From positions 1,054,001 to 1,118,000 of the forward strand of contig NZ_CP034234.1 of assembly GCF_003931795.1 (NCBI RefSeq): a stretch of DNA of 64,000 nt, in the 5' to 3' direction. The notes below the pieces were generated by a model. It had not been told where the DNA came from. It searched no databases and was given only the letters and a program-made list of their open reading frames with translations. The position numbers and the translations under genes are program-made. The DNA comes from Erysipelothrix piscisicarius (lineage in GTDB: Bacteria > Bacillota_I > Bacilli_A > Erysipelotrichales > Erysipelotrichaceae). Below, in pieces: positions 25,726-35,511 of the stretch; within the stretch, counting starts at the first letter, position 1; the number at the start of each line of letters is the position of its first letter.

Positions 25726-27636
25726 TTGAGTACACAAAATTATTCAGCTTCAAGTATTGAAATTTTAGAAGGTCTTGAAGCTGTAAGAAAACGCCCTGGG
25801 ATGTACATTGGATCTACCGATTCACGTGGTTTGCATCATTTAGTATGGGAAATTATGGATAATGCGATTGACGAAGCGCTTAATGGTTTCGGAACGACAA
25901 TCCGTTTAAATATAGAAGATGATATGACTGTTTCGATCCGAGATGAGGGTCGAGGAATGCCGATTGAAACTCACACAAGTGGTGTTAGTGCATTGCAGGT
26001 CATTTTTACTGTGCTTCATGCCGGCGGAAAATTTTCAGAGGCAGGTGGATACAAAACAAGTGGAGGTCTTCACGGAGTTGGTGCATCTGTTGTAAATGCG
26101 TTGAGTGAAGAAGTTAATGTAAGTGTATTCCGTAAAGACGGAACTTATAATATGACGTTTAGAAATGGTGGTAAAGAAATCGAACCCCTTAAAAAAACAA
26201 GTGATCGGGGTCCGATTGGAAGTCGCGTTCGTTTTAAAGCTGATCCAACTATTTTTAAAAATTCAAAATTTAGTTTTGATACCATTTGTGAACGTGTTCA
26301 AGAGAGCGCATTTTTACTACAAGGGATTCAGTTTATTGTTACGGACGAGCGTGTCAATATCACACGAGAATATCGTTATGAAAAAGGACTTGAGGCCTTT
26401 ATGGAGTATATTCATGAAGATCAAGAAGTATTAAATGATGTTATTTTACTAAATGGTTCTGATCAAGGAATTTCAGTTCAAATTGCATTGCAATATAATG
26501 AAGGCTATAACGAAGACACCTATTCATACGTTAACTTGGTTCGAACCCATGATGGAGGGACTCATGTTGCAGGTTTTCGTTCTGGATTTACGAAAGTCAT
26601 CAATGAATGGGCTCGTAAACATAACCTTTTAAAGGAAAAAGAAAAGAATTTTGAAGGAAATGATGTTCGTGAAGGGCTTTCTGTCATTCTATCAGTAAGT
26701 ATTCCTGAGAATCTTCTTCAATTTGAAGGACAAACAAAAGGGAAATTAGGAACGCCTGCCGCAAAAGGTGTTGTTGATGCGGTAATCTCAGAGCAGTTAC
26801 CTTACTACTTGGATGTTCATCATGAAGAAGCTACAAAGATCATCACTAAAATTCAAAAAGCTTCGCATGCCCGTTTAGCGGCTCGTAAAGCACGTGAACA
26901 GGCACGAAATGGAAAACGAAATAAGATTGAACGTATTTTGTCAGGAAAGCTTGCGAATGCTCAAACGCGAAATAAAAACAAGAATGAATTGTATTTAGTC
27001 GAAGGGGATTCAGCGGGTGGTAGTGCTAAGCAAGGACGTGATAGTAAATTCCAAGCGATTCTACCGTTGCGTGGTAAGGTTTTAAATACGCAAAAGGCAA
27101 AATTTGAAGATATTCTCAAAAATGAAGAATTAAATACAATTATTCATTGTGTGGGTGCTGGTGTTGGGAAAGATTTTGAGTTAAAAGATTGTAACTATAA
27201 TAAAATCATTATTATGACCGATGCGGATACAGATGGTGCTCATATTCAAGTGCTGCTTTTAACCTTTTTCTTTAGACACATGCGTCCGCTTGTTGAGGCA
27301 GGGTATGTTTATATTGCGCAACCGCCGCTTTACCGTGTTAAATCCGGTAAAAATGTCCATTACGCTTATACTGAAGAGGAATTGGATGCATACCGTAAAC
27401 AGTATGGTAAGGTTGAACTTCAACGCTATAAAGGGCTCGGGGAAATGAATGCGGATCAACTTTGGGAAACCACGATGGATCCAGCGAGCCGTTCGTTAAT
27501 TCAAGTTCAAATCGATGACTTTTTAGTCGCTGATAAACGTGTCTCCGTACTTATGGGTGACAAGGTTGATGTTCGTCGCGATTGGATAGAACAAAATGTC
27601 GCATTTACGTTAGAGGAGGATCCACATGTCGCATGA
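25726..27636 (+). CDS. parE: DNA topoisomerase IV subunit B
   Basis: About 636 residues. It has the GHKL ATPase domain (IMDNAIDEALNG, RDEGRGMP, GLHGVGASVVNALS) and TOPRIM motifs (VEGDSAGGSAKQGRD and MTDADTDGAHIQ). Pairing with parC immediately downstream and the overall length mark it as ParE rather than GyrB. I prefer the TTG start at 25726, with GAGGAG 9 bases upstream; TTG 25717 would leave no spacing. It overlaps parC by 11 bases. The holoenzyme decatenates daughter chromosomes. Confidence 0.95.
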   Translation: MSTQNYSASSIEILEGLEAVRKRPGMYIGSTDSRGLHHLVWEIMDNAIDEALNGFGTTIRLNIEDDMTVSIRDEGRGMPIETHTSGVSALQVIFTVLHAGGKFSEAGGYKTSGGLHGVGASVVNALSEEVNVSVFRKDGTYNMTFRNGGKEIEPLKKTSDRGPIGSRVRFKADPTIFKNSKFSFDTICERVQESAFLLQGIQFIVTDERVNITREYRYEKGLEAFMEYIHEDQEVLNDVILLNGSDQGISVQIALQYNEGYNEDTYSYVNLVRTHDGGTHVAGFRSGFTKVINEWARKHNLLKEKEKNFEGNDVREGLSVILSVSIPENLLQFEGQTKGKLGTPAAKGVVDAVISEQLPYYLDVHHEEATKIITKIQKASHARLAARKAREQARNGKRNKIERILSGKLANAQTRNKNKNELYLVEGDSAGGSAKQGRDSKFQAILPLRGKVLNTQKAKFEDILKNEELNTIIHCVGAGVGKDFELKDCNYNKIIIMTDADTDGAHIQVLLLTFFFRHMRPLVEAGYVYIAQPPLYRVKSGKNVHYAYTEEELDAYRKQYGKVELQRYKGLGEMNADQLWETTMDPASRSLIQVQIDDFLVADKRVSVLMGDKVDVRRDWIEQNVAFTLEEDPHVA

Positions 27637-30094
27637 TTCATTAATTAAATTACCGATCGAAGACATCGTTGGTGAACGCTTTGGCCGGTATTCTAAATAC
27701 ATTATTCAAGAACGTGCGCTCCCAGATGTGCGTGATGGATTAAAACCTGTACAACGTCGTATTTTATATGCGATGTATCATGATAAAAACTTCTATGATA
27801 AACCATATCGAAAATCCGCAAAAACAGTGGGTCTTGTTATTGGTAATTATCATCCTCATGGAGATAGTTCAGTTTATGAAGCAATGGTTCGAATGTCTCA
27901 ATCATGGAAGATGAATATGCCCTTGATTGATATGCAAGGAAATAATGGTAGTATTGATGATGATCCCGCAGCGGCGATGCGATATACAGAAGCTCGTATT
28001 TCAAAATTGTCTCAAAAACTTCTTGAAAACATTGATGAAGACGTCGTCCCTTTTGTACTAAACTTTGATGATATGACGACTGAGCCTTCCGTTTTACCAG
28101 CACGATATCCAAACCTTCTTGTGAATGGTTCGACAGGGATTGCGGCTGGATATGCAACCAATATACCGCCATTCAACCTTAATGAAATTATGGATGCTTC
28201 AATTTATCGCTTACATAATCCAGAGTGCGGTGTAGATGAAATCATGACTATGGTTCAAGGTCCTGATTTTCCAACAGGTGCCATTATTCAGGGTAGAGAT
28301 GGAATTGAAGATATTATTCGTAAAGGAAAAGGACGCATTGTAGTTCGCGCTAAGGCAGATATCGTAGAAAATAAAAGCATGAAGCAAATTGTTATTACCG
28401 CATTACCTTATGAAGTGATTAAGTCTAATGTTGTTCGTAAAATTGACGAATTGCGTTTTACTAAAGCCAGTGAGGGATTTGGTGATGTGATGGATGTCCG
28501 TGATGAATCCGATCGTACAGGGTTACGGATCGTCATTGACTGTAAACGTGATGCTAATGTAGAAAGCATTCTCAATCTTTTCTATAAATACACGGAATTA
28601 CAAGTTTATTACAATGCGAATATGGTTGCGATTGTTGATCAACGTCCACAGGTTTGTGGTCTTTTAGAAATTCTTGATGCCTACTTAAAATTTAGACAAG
28701 AAGTTGTGCTTAACCGTAGTAAATATCGTTATGAACAAAAAGAAAAACGATTACATATTCTTGAAGGGTTAATGAAAGCAACATCAATACTTGATGAGAT
28801 TATTGCAGTCATTCGTCGTTCAAATAACCGCTCTGAATCACGCAATAATATCATGGCCGAGTTTGGATTTACCGAAGCGCAAGCAACCGCAATCGTTGAT
28901 TTACAACTGTATCGTTTATCTTCAACGGACATTAATGCCCTTCGCGATGAATTCGCAAAACTGGCAAATGAATTAGAATATCTCGATTTAGTCATTAACA
29001 ATATCGATATGTTAAACAATCTTATTGTTAAAGAATTCATGGAAATCAAAGAAACTTTTGATACGCCACGCAAATCATCAATAGAAGCGGAGATTTCAGA
29101 ACTTGAGGTCGATCACCTCAGTCTTATTACAAATGAAGCGGTTATGGTTACCGTCTCGCGTGATGGATATCTCAAGAAAGTATCATTACGTTCATACGGT
29201 TCAAGTCAAAAAGATGTGATAGCACTTATGGATGAAGACATGCCAGTATTTAGTTCAGAAGTAGAAACAACCGATTATCTCGTCTTTGTAACGTCTAAAG
29301 GTCGTTATGGCATGATTCTTGTGCACGAAATTGATGAGGCTCGTTGGCGTGATACCGGTTCACACATTAACCAATACATGAAATGTGATCCAAATGAAAA
29401 AATCATCAGTGTCTTTACATTAAAATCGTTTGATACCTATCAATTTATCGTGACATCAACAGCATCGGGTATGGTGAAGAAAACAGCCATTTCAGAACTT
29501 GAAGTTAAGCGTACAAATCGACTTTACGATGTCATGAAGTTAGGGAAACATGATGAGTTGGTGGGTGCTGTCATTACTTCGAATGAAGATCATTTACTAC
29601 TTGTAAGTAAAGAAGGACAATGCATGCGCCTTGATCTCTCAGAAATTAATCCAATTGGTTTGCGTGCTAAAGGTGTTATTGGAATGAAACTCAAATTAAA
29701 TGATCGCATTGTCTCGACAATAGGATTATCGGATGAAAGTGACGTTGTTTTCGTATCAGACCGATTCCAAATGAAACGTATTAAGGCGCAAGATATTGCA
29801 ATCAATAACCGTGCAACTCAAGGGACTTCAATTGTGAAAACGGTTAAGAGCAATCCGCACTATTTAGGTGAAGTTTTTGTGGGTAATATACAAGATCATA
29901 TCTTAATATATAATGACCATACATCAATTATTTCAATTAAAGATGTGCCTATTATGTCATCAGATGCAACATTCTCAACGGTTACGGATGAAAAAGATTT
30001 CTCAATACTGAGACCGCTTGTTCATGTTGTAAAGGTTGCGTTTCCTAAATCAGAGGCGAAAAGCATTGATGAACCTTTGAAACTTGATTTATAA
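27626..30094 (+). CDS. parC: DNA topoisomerase IV subunit A
   Basis: An 822-residue subunit with the breakage-reunion domain and the catalytic tyrosine in AAMRYTEARIS (about residue 117). Its C-terminal beta-pinwheel lacks a GyrA box, which supports ParC. The quinolone region HPHGDSSVYEAM keeps the Ser and Glu found in susceptible strains of other Firmicutes. The distal end carries a promoter for purB. Confidence 0.95.
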   Translation: MSHDSLIKLPIEDIVGERFGRYSKYIIQERALPDVRDGLKPVQRRILYAMYHDKNFYDKPYRKSAKTVGLVIGNYHPHGDSSVYEAMVRMSQSWKMNMPLIDMQGNNGSIDDDPAAAMRYTEARISKLSQKLLENIDEDVVPFVLNFDDMTTEPSVLPARYPNLLVNGSTGIAAGYATNIPPFNLNEIMDASIYRLHNPECGVDEIMTMVQGPDFPTGAIIQGRDGIEDIIRKGKGRIVVRAKADIVENKSMKQIVITALPYEVIKSNVVRKIDELRFTKASEGFGDVMDVRDESDRTGLRIVIDCKRDANVESILNLFYKYTELQVYYNANMVAIVDQRPQVCGLLEILDAYLKFRQEVVLNRSKYRYEQKEKRLHILEGLMKATSILDEIIAVIRRSNNRSESRNNIMAEFGFTEAQATAIVDLQLYRLSSTDINALRDEFAKLANELEYLDLVINNIDMLNNLIVKEFMEIKETFDTPRKSSIEAEISELEVDHLSLITNEAVMVTVSRDGYLKKVSLRSYGSSQKDVIALMDEDMPVFSSEVETTDYLVFVTSKGRYGMILVHEIDEARWRDTGSHINQYMKCDPNEKIISVFTLKSFDTYQFIVTSTASGMVKKTAISELEVKRTNRLYDVMKLGKHDELVGAVITSNEDHLLLVSKEGQCMRLDLSEINPIGLRAKGVIGMKLKLNDRIVSTIGLSDESDVVFVSDRFQMKRIKAQDIAINNRATQGTSIVKTVKSNPHYLGEVFVGNIQDHILIYNDHTSIISIKDVPIMSSDATFSTVTDEKDFSILRPLVHVVKVAFPKSEAKSIDEPLKLDL

Positions 30095-30105
30095 TTATGT
30101 ATAAT
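30077..30105 (+). promoter_or_regulatory. Promoter for purB within the end of parC
   Basis: TTGAAA (30077-30082) and TATAAT (30100-30105), 17-base spacer. Confidence 0.75.
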
Positions 30106-30141
30106 TGTAGGGTAGAGTTATTACGTTCGACCTTACAAAAC

Positions 30142-30172
30142 CAAGTCTGGCGGTTGTATACTTCCAGACTTT
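30142..30172 (+). terminator. Hairpin in the purB leader
   Basis: AAGTCTGG / CCAGACTT with a 13-base loop, followed by a T-rich but interrupted tail (TATTATTTC). It could be a weak parC terminator or an attenuator for purB. No purine riboswitch consensus is seen around it. Confidence 0.55.
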
Positions 30173-30194
30173 ATTATTTCAATTAGGAGGTTTT

Positions 30195-31499
30195 ATGATT
30201 AATCGGTATTCAAGAGATGTAATGAAAACAATATTTAATGATCAATTTCGTTTTGAAGCGTGGCTAAAAGTTGAGATCCATGCTGCAGAGGCATTCAATC
30301 AATTGGGCGTTGTTCCTGATAATGATTTAAAAGCATTACAAGAAAATGCTTCCTTTGATATCAATCGAATTTATGAAATTGAAGCGGAAACACGTCATGA
30401 TGTTGTCGCATTTACCAGAGCCGTAAGTGAGACACTGGGTGATGAAAAACGATGGGTTCATTACGGCTTAACGAGTACTGATGTTGTTGATACGGCATAT
30501 GGATATATTTATAAGCAAGCAAATGATATCCTGGAACACGGTCTTATTGATTTTATTGAGGTTTTAAGACAACAAGCCATTCGCTATAAAGATACTCCAT
30601 GCATAGGACGTACGCATGGAATTCATGCTGATATTACAAGTTTTGGCTTAAAGTTTGCGCTTTGGTATGATGAGATGAATCGAAATTTAACGCGCTTTCA
30701 AAGTGCACGTAAAGATTTAGAAGCAGGTAAAATTAGTGGTGCTGTTGGAAATTTTGCGAATACAGATCCTTATGTACAAGATTATGTATGTGCGCAATTA
30801 GGCATTACGTCCACAAATATATCAACCCAGGTACTTCAGCGAGATCGCCATGCATTCTATATGTCGACACTGGCATTAATTGCGACAAGCATTGAAAAAA
30901 TTGCAACAGAAATCCGACACCTTCAACGAACAGAAGTTGGTGAATTGGAAGAATTCTTTAATAAAGGTCAAAAAGGATCTTCTGCGATGCCTCATAAACG
31001 AAATCCAATCAGCAGTGAAAACATGGCGGGTTGTGCACGTGTGATACGTGGCTATATGATGACATCCTTCGAAAACGTCGCATTATGGCATGAGCGTGAT
31101 ATTTCACATTCCAGTGCGGAACGTATCATTTTCCCGGATGCAATCACCTTATTGGATTATATGTTGCATCGATTTACACGAATTGTTGCGAATTTAGTTG
31201 TTTATGAAGACAAAATGATGGATAATATCAACTTGACACACGGTGTTATTTTTGCACAACGTGTAATGACAACATTGATTGATAGCGAGGGATTAAGTCG
31301 AGAAGCGGCGTATGATTTAATACAGCCACTTGCAATGGAAGCATACAATACGCATACATCGTTTTTGGATGTGCTTCTTAAAAATGAGAATGTTTTAACA
31401 TTGATGACTGAAGATCAATTAAAAGAGTGTTTTGATTTAAACTACTTCTTAAGAAGAGTTGATACCATTTTTGAAAGGGTAAATATATATGGAAAATAA
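30195..31499 (+). CDS. purB: Adenylosuccinate lyase
   Basis: A 434-residue member of the fumarase/aspartase superfamily with the signature SSAMPHKRNPISSEN (catalytic Ser in the flexible loop), RTHGIHAD and TSTDVVDTAYG. It cleaves adenylosuccinate to AMP and also acts earlier in purine synthesis on SAICAR. It stands apart from other pur genes here. AGGAGG precedes the ATG, and its 3' end overlaps yqeH by 11 bases. Confidence 0.96.
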   Translation: MINRYSRDVMKTIFNDQFRFEAWLKVEIHAAEAFNQLGVVPDNDLKALQENASFDINRIYEIEAETRHDVVAFTRAVSETLGDEKRWVHYGLTSTDVVDTAYGYIYKQANDILEHGLIDFIEVLRQQAIRYKDTPCIGRTHGIHADITSFGLKFALWYDEMNRNLTRFQSARKDLEAGKISGAVGNFANTDPYVQDYVCAQLGITSTNISTQVLQRDRHAFYMSTLALIATSIEKIATEIRHLQRTEVGELEEFFNKGQKGSSAMPHKRNPISSENMAGCARVIRGYMMTSFENVALWHERDISHSSAERIIFPDAITLLDYMLHRFTRIVANLVVYEDKMMDNINLTHGVIFAQRVMTTLIDSEGLSREAAYDLIQPLAMEAYNTHTSFLDVLLKNENVLTLMTEDQLKECFDLNYFLRRVDTIFERVNIYGK

Positions 31500-32511
31500 A
31501 AAATGCGTTGGTTGTGGTTCAGTCTTACAAACTGAAGATGCAATGGGACGTGGTTACGCGAAATCAATTGAGAATGATTATTGTCAATCATGTTTTCGTT
31601 TAAAGCATTATCGCGATTTTAAACGTGTTAAAGCTGATGTTAATGATGGAACGACGCTTGAGTTTATTGAGCGTTTTGATGGCCATATTCTATGGGTTTT
31701 AGATATTATGCATTTAAATCAAAGTATGCACACAGGGTTGCTTCGTGCATTAAGAAATAAAAGTGTTGTGCTTGTCGTGAATAAGCGTGATCTTTTACCG
31801 AAGTCTGTTTCAAACAACAAACTTACAAATGCAATTATGCGTGCACTGAAAAATGAAGATGTATCGTTGATGGATGTTGTTTATGTTTCAGCCTTGAAAA
31901 AGAATACACTTGAAGCGTTGACACCATACTTGGAGGATGCTCCGTGTGCGTTTGTAGGATGTGTCAATGCAGGGAAGTCTTCTTTACTCAATGCATTAAT
32001 GGGAAAAAACGATTTATCGGTATCGCCGGTTGCATCCACAACTGCGGATGTGTTACATATTGAAACGGAACATTACGATGTTTACGATACACCGGGATTA
32101 AGCAATGAAACTGAATTGCTCTCTAAGTTTACAGATGAGAACTTGGTGATGTTAGCGCCACAAAAAACACTGAAACCTGCTGTATATCAATTATATGAAA
32201 AACAAACGATTTTACTGGGGAATCTTGGGGCAATCACGGTTACTCCTAAGTCACACGTTCACGTTGTTTCATATCTTCCATTCGAGCTGAAACGGATAAA
32301 ACCGGAACGGTTGGAAGCAAATTTTGAATTGGACCATGATTTTATGATTCAAAATCCTTCATACCGTAAGAAAAAATGGCCGGTAACGGATAAGCACATT
32401 GATATTGAAATTTTCGATGTTGGATTTATCAGTATTCAAGGTGAGTTAAAAGAATTAGAGACTCGTTTCGATAAAGAAGCGGAAGTCGTAATCAGAAAGG
32501 CGATCATTTAA
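31489..32511 (+). CDS. yqeH: Ribosome biogenesis GTPase YqeH
   Basis: A 340-residue circularly permuted GTPase. An N-terminal zinc ribbon (CVGCGS ... YCQSCF) is followed by the G4 motif NKRDLLPKS, which comes before the P-loop GCVNAGKSSLLN and the DTPG motif. YqeH is needed for 30S assembly in Bacillus. It starts the cluster yqeH-yhbY-nadD/yqeK-rsfS-yqeM. In Bacillus aroE lies between yqeH and yhbY; here it is absent. Confidence 0.95.
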   Translation: MENKKCVGCGSVLQTEDAMGRGYAKSIENDYCQSCFRLKHYRDFKRVKADVNDGTTLEFIERFDGHILWVLDIMHLNQSMHTGLLRALRNKSVVLVVNKRDLLPKSVSNNKLTNAIMRALKNEDVSLMDVVYVSALKKNTLEALTPYLEDAPCAFVGCVNAGKSSLLNALMGKNDLSVSPVASTTADVLHIETEHYDVYDTPGLSNETELLSKFTDENLVMLAPQKTLKPAVYQLYEKQTILLGNLGAITVTPKSHVHVVSYLPFELKRIKPERLEANFELDHDFMIQNPSYRKKKWPVTDKHIDIEIFDVGFISIQGELKELETRFDKEAEVVIRKAII

Positions 32512-32795
32512 TGTTAAGTAAAGATCAAAAAAAAGAATTAAAACGTATTTCTCATGAAGAAAAAACAACTGTATTTATTGGAAAAAATGGATTAACTGAA
32601 ACTGTTTATGAAACGTTTGAGACATCCATGTTAGCTCACAATCTTGTGAAGGTAAGTATTCAAAAAAATTCAGATGTTACAATTTTAGAAGCAATTGAAG
32701 CATTTGAAGATCGATTTAGTTGTGATTTAGTAAGTAAAATAGGGCGCGTTGCAGTTTTCTATCGTTACAGTAAAAACGGACGAATTAAAGTTTGA
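32511..32795 (+). CDS. yhbY: CRM-domain RNA-binding protein YhbY (YqeI)
   Basis: A 94-residue protein made of one CRM domain, with the GxxG-type loop IGKNGLTETV and the C-terminal GRVAVFYRYS. It binds the pre-50S ribosome in other bacteria. It shares one base with the yqeH stop and four with the next gene. Confidence 0.93.
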   Translation: MLSKDQKKELKRISHEEKTTVFIGKNGLTETVYETFETSMLAHNLVKVSIQKNSDVTILEAIEAFEDRFSCDLVSKIGRVAVFYRYSKNGRIKV

Positions 32796-33802
32796 GAAAA
32801 ATAATCTTGTTTGGCGGGAGTTTTGACCCCATTCATGATGGCCATTTAACGATGGCGAAGCACGCCCTAAAACAACGTAATGCGGATGAGCTTTGGTTTA
32901 TTGTCAGTGCACAAAATCCGTTTAAAGAAGGAAGTTCCGCATTCCATCATCGATTTGAGATGGTGAAGTTGATGACTCGACCTTTTAAAAAAATGAAGGT
33001 TCTTGATCTAGAATCGAGAATGCCTTTACCCTCGTACTCAATCGATACCGTAAGGGTATTAAAAGCCCAGTATAATGATTGTGAATTTGAGTGGTTAATT
33101 GGTTCAGATCAACTGCCGACTTTAAATCAATGGAAGGCATTTGACGAACTACGTCAACAGGTACAATTCGTCATTTATTCACGCGATTCAAATGTTGATA
33201 CGCAATTTCCACGTGTCATCGGTCCAGTTCTACCGATAAGTTCGACTGAAATTCGAAAAGGTTTCATTACCAAGACGGCACCATGCGTCCTTCAATACAT
33301 GACGGAACGTGGTTTATATCTCGACGAAATTTTACGGAATCGTGTGTCAATGCGACGATATGAACATGTATTAAGAGTAAAAGATCTCGCATTAGAAATT
33401 GCAGCTGTACATCATGTTGATGCGCATCGCGTTGCGCTCGCATGTATGATTCATGATTTGTGTAAAGAAGATTCTGATGAAATCTTACTTAACATCATGA
33501 AGGCAACGTTTCCCCATCATATCGATTTGCATTCTGCATTTTATCATGGTTTTGCGGCAGCGTCAGAATTATCAAAAAAATACTATGTGCGAGATAAACA
33601 AGTATTAAATGCTGTTAGAGGACATGTTAATGGTGCTTCGACTCATAAAATTGGAATTATTTTATATATTGCTGATAAATGTGAACGAGGCAGAGGCTAT
33701 GACAGTGAACCTTTAATATCTTTATCAAAACGTAATTTAGTTGAAGGATTTCAAGAAGTGAAAAGGGCACAAGGTGCCTATCTAAGGAGAAATAATGAAT
33801 AA
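32792..33802 (+). CDS. nadD: Fused nicotinate-nucleotide adenylyltransferase / YqeK-type HD hydrolase
   Basis: One 336-residue ORF holds two enzymes that are separate neighbouring genes in Bacillus. Residues 1-185 are NadD, with the nucleotidyltransferase motif GGSFDPIHDGHL and the ISSTEIRKG motif; it makes deamido-NAD from nicotinate mononucleotide and ATP. Residues 195-336 are a YqeK-like HD domain: MRRYEHVLRV, IHDLCKED with the HD pair, HGFAAA and a distal VRGHVNG. In YqeK that domain splits diadenosine tetraphosphate. The start is TTG overlapping the yhbY stop by four bases. No frameshift is needed to join the two parts, so the fusion looks real. Confidence 0.93.
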   Translation: MRKIILFGGSFDPIHDGHLTMAKHALKQRNADELWFIVSAQNPFKEGSSAFHHRFEMVKLMTRPFKKMKVLDLESRMPLPSYSIDTVRVLKAQYNDCEFEWLIGSDQLPTLNQWKAFDELRQQVQFVIYSRDSNVDTQFPRVIGPVLPISSTEIRKGFITKTAPCVLQYMTERGLYLDEILRNRVSMRRYEHVLRVKDLALEIAAVHHVDAHRVALACMIHDLCKEDSDEILLNIMKATFPHHIDLHSAFYHGFAAASELSKKYYVRDKQVLNAVRGHVNGASTHKIGIILYIADKCERGRGYDSEPLISLSKRNLVEGFQEVKRAQGAYLRRNNE

Positions 33803-34133
33803 TTTATTAGATGTAATTGTGAAAACAATTGACGAAAAAAAAGCAAATGACATTGTTACAGTTGATTTTAAACGAGAAAATCCATTATGTGACTATTTTG
33901 TAATTGCGGATGCACCAAGCGTTCGCCAACTTAATGCTATTGCTGAGTTTGTTGAAGAAGCGATTGAAAAAGAAGGATATAAAATTCGCAGTATTGAACG
34001 TCAACATGGTTCAACCTGGATTCTTATTGATGCATACGATGTAGTAGTTCACCTGTTTTTAACTGTGGAACGTGGCCACTACAACTTAGAAAAACTCTAT
34101 CAGGACTATATTGATGAAAACGTATTACGATAG
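33795..34133 (+). CDS. rsfS: Ribosomal silencing factor RsfS
   Basis: A 112-residue RsfS/YbeB/Iojap protein with DYFVIADAPSVRQLNAIAE and the late RQHGSTWILIDAYDVVVHLF motif. It binds L14 and keeps 50S subunits from joining 30S in poor conditions. Overlaps both neighbours. Confidence 0.95.
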   Translation: MNNLLDVIVKTIDEKKANDIVTVDFKRENPLCDYFVIADAPSVRQLNAIAEFVEEAIEKEGYKIRSIERQHGSTWILIDAYDVVVHLFLTVERGHYNLEKLYQDYIDENVLR

Positions 34134-34785
34134 TCTTTTTTCCTCAAAAGAAGGTACTCAGTTATACAAAGCGTTTGTTCAAAAACATGCTGTTGGTAAT
34201 ACCCTTTTAGAAATGGCATGTGGAACGGGTGATTTGCTTCATGAACTTGATGATTATTTTGATGTTAAGGGTGTTGACCTCGATGATTCCATGCTCGCGT
34301 TAGGGTATGAAAAGTATCCTGAATTAGCCAATAAAATGGTTCAAGGTGATTTTCTTACGTATGAAGATCAAAAAACGTATGACACACTTATTTGTGTTGG
34401 AGACAGTCTTAATTACATATTAACTGAAGAAGATTTATTAAACTTTGTTGAGCGAAGCGTTGCTTTATCATCCAATATTATTTTGGATTGTCACCATCCC
34501 TATCGCTTAAATGAATTTGCCGATGATTACTATGAAGAAGGGTCAACCGATACCTTTGATTATGCATACCAAATTGAAGTGGATGGATCTCATTTAGTTC
34601 ATGTCATTAATTTTTTAGATGGAACCTTTGACAGTGTTTATCAATGGGTATTTGATCCACAAATTTTAATTGATGCGTATGAAAAACATGGTTATTCTGT
34701 AAAAATATATACGGACTTTAATCACAAGGGGATTTGTGATGAGGGTGAGAAAGTAATGCTTGTCATTACAAAGGAGCGCTTATGA
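34114..34785 (+). CDS. yqeM: SAM-dependent methyltransferase YqeM
   Basis: A class I methyltransferase of about 223 residues with the SAM motif LLEMACGTGDLLHEL and the later DTLICVGDSLNYI. Its position after rsfS matches yqeM of Bacillus; the methylated target is not known. The ATG at 34114 overlaps rsfS by 20 bases. Confidence 0.9.
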   Translation: MKTYYDSLFSSKEGTQLYKAFVQKHAVGNTLLEMACGTGDLLHELDDYFDVKGVDLDDSMLALGYEKYPELANKMVQGDFLTYEDQKTYDTLICVGDSLNYILTEEDLLNFVERSVALSSNIILDCHHPYRLNEFADDYYEEGSTDTFDYAYQIEVDGSHLVHVINFLDGTFDSVYQWVFDPQILIDAYEKHGYSVKIYTDFNHKGICDEGEKVMLVITKERL

Positions 34786-35459
34786 TTCTCATTATTGGTG
34801 CGATGCAAGAAGAAGTTCAAGCATTGACGTCACTTATGTCGGGGGTAACATCGAGCAATGTTGCCGGTATTGATGTTTATATGGGTGTCTTGTCTCGTCA
34901 AGAAGTGGTTGTTGCACAAAGTGGTGTTGGTAAGGTTAATGCTGCTTACACTGCTTCTTGTTTGATAGGCATATACAATCCGCATCTTGTCTTGAATATT
35001 GGAAGTGCCGGTGGATTAAAAGCTGATCAAAAGCATGGTGATATGGTTGTGGCAACACATCTTCAATATCACGATTTGGATATTGGACCGGGAACCGACA
35101 CGGACCCACGCTTTATTTTTAAAACAGATTCAAATCTTTTCCAAATTGCAAAAGAAACTCTTGAAAGCATGGGAAAACGTTTCCATGTTGGATTAATCGT
35201 TTCGGGAGATCAATTTGTGACAAAATCATCACAAGCTTTCCTTAACATCCAAAAACATTTCTCAGATGCAATTTGTGTCGAAATGGAAGCGACTGCGATT
35301 GCTCATGTGTGTTATCGAAGTCAAACACCATTTATCGTTTTAAGAGGGCTCTCTGATGTTACACATGATCCTGAAAATGATCTCGATTTTGAACAGCACT
35401 TACCTCTTGCAAGTAAAGTGAGTGCGATGTTGTGCCAACAATTTATTCTGAATTTGTAA
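34782..35459 (+). CDS. mtnN: 5'-methylthioadenosine/S-adenosylhomocysteine nucleosidase
   Basis: A 225-residue nucleoside-phosphorylase-fold enzyme with IIGAMQEEVQAL, VSGDQFV, the VEMEATAIAHV substrate loop and RGLSDV with the catalytic Asp. It removes adenine from SAH and methylthioadenosine. Following a methyltransferase by four overlapping bases fits recycling of the SAH that enzyme makes. Confidence 0.95.
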   Translation: MILIIGAMQEEVQALTSLMSGVTSSNVAGIDVYMGVLSRQEVVVAQSGVGKVNAAYTASCLIGIYNPHLVLNIGSAGGLKADQKHGDMVVATHLQYHDLDIGPGTDTDPRFIFKTDSNLFQIAKETLESMGKRFHVGLIVSGDQFVTKSSQAFLNIQKHFSDAICVEMEATAIAHVCYRSQTPFIVLRGLSDVTHDPENDLDFEQHLPLASKVSAMLCQQFILNL

Positions 35460-35462
35460 AAG

Positions 35463-35491
35463 AAAAAGTACGAGATCATCTCGTACTTTTT
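35463..35491 (+). terminator. Bidirectional terminator between mtnN and the thioredoxin-like gene
   Basis: AAAAAGTACGAG / CTCGTACTTTTT with a five-base loop; it has A and T tracts on both sides and lies between convergent genes. Confidence 0.9.
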
Positions 35492-35511
35492 GATTGCTAT
35501 CGTAAGATAGT

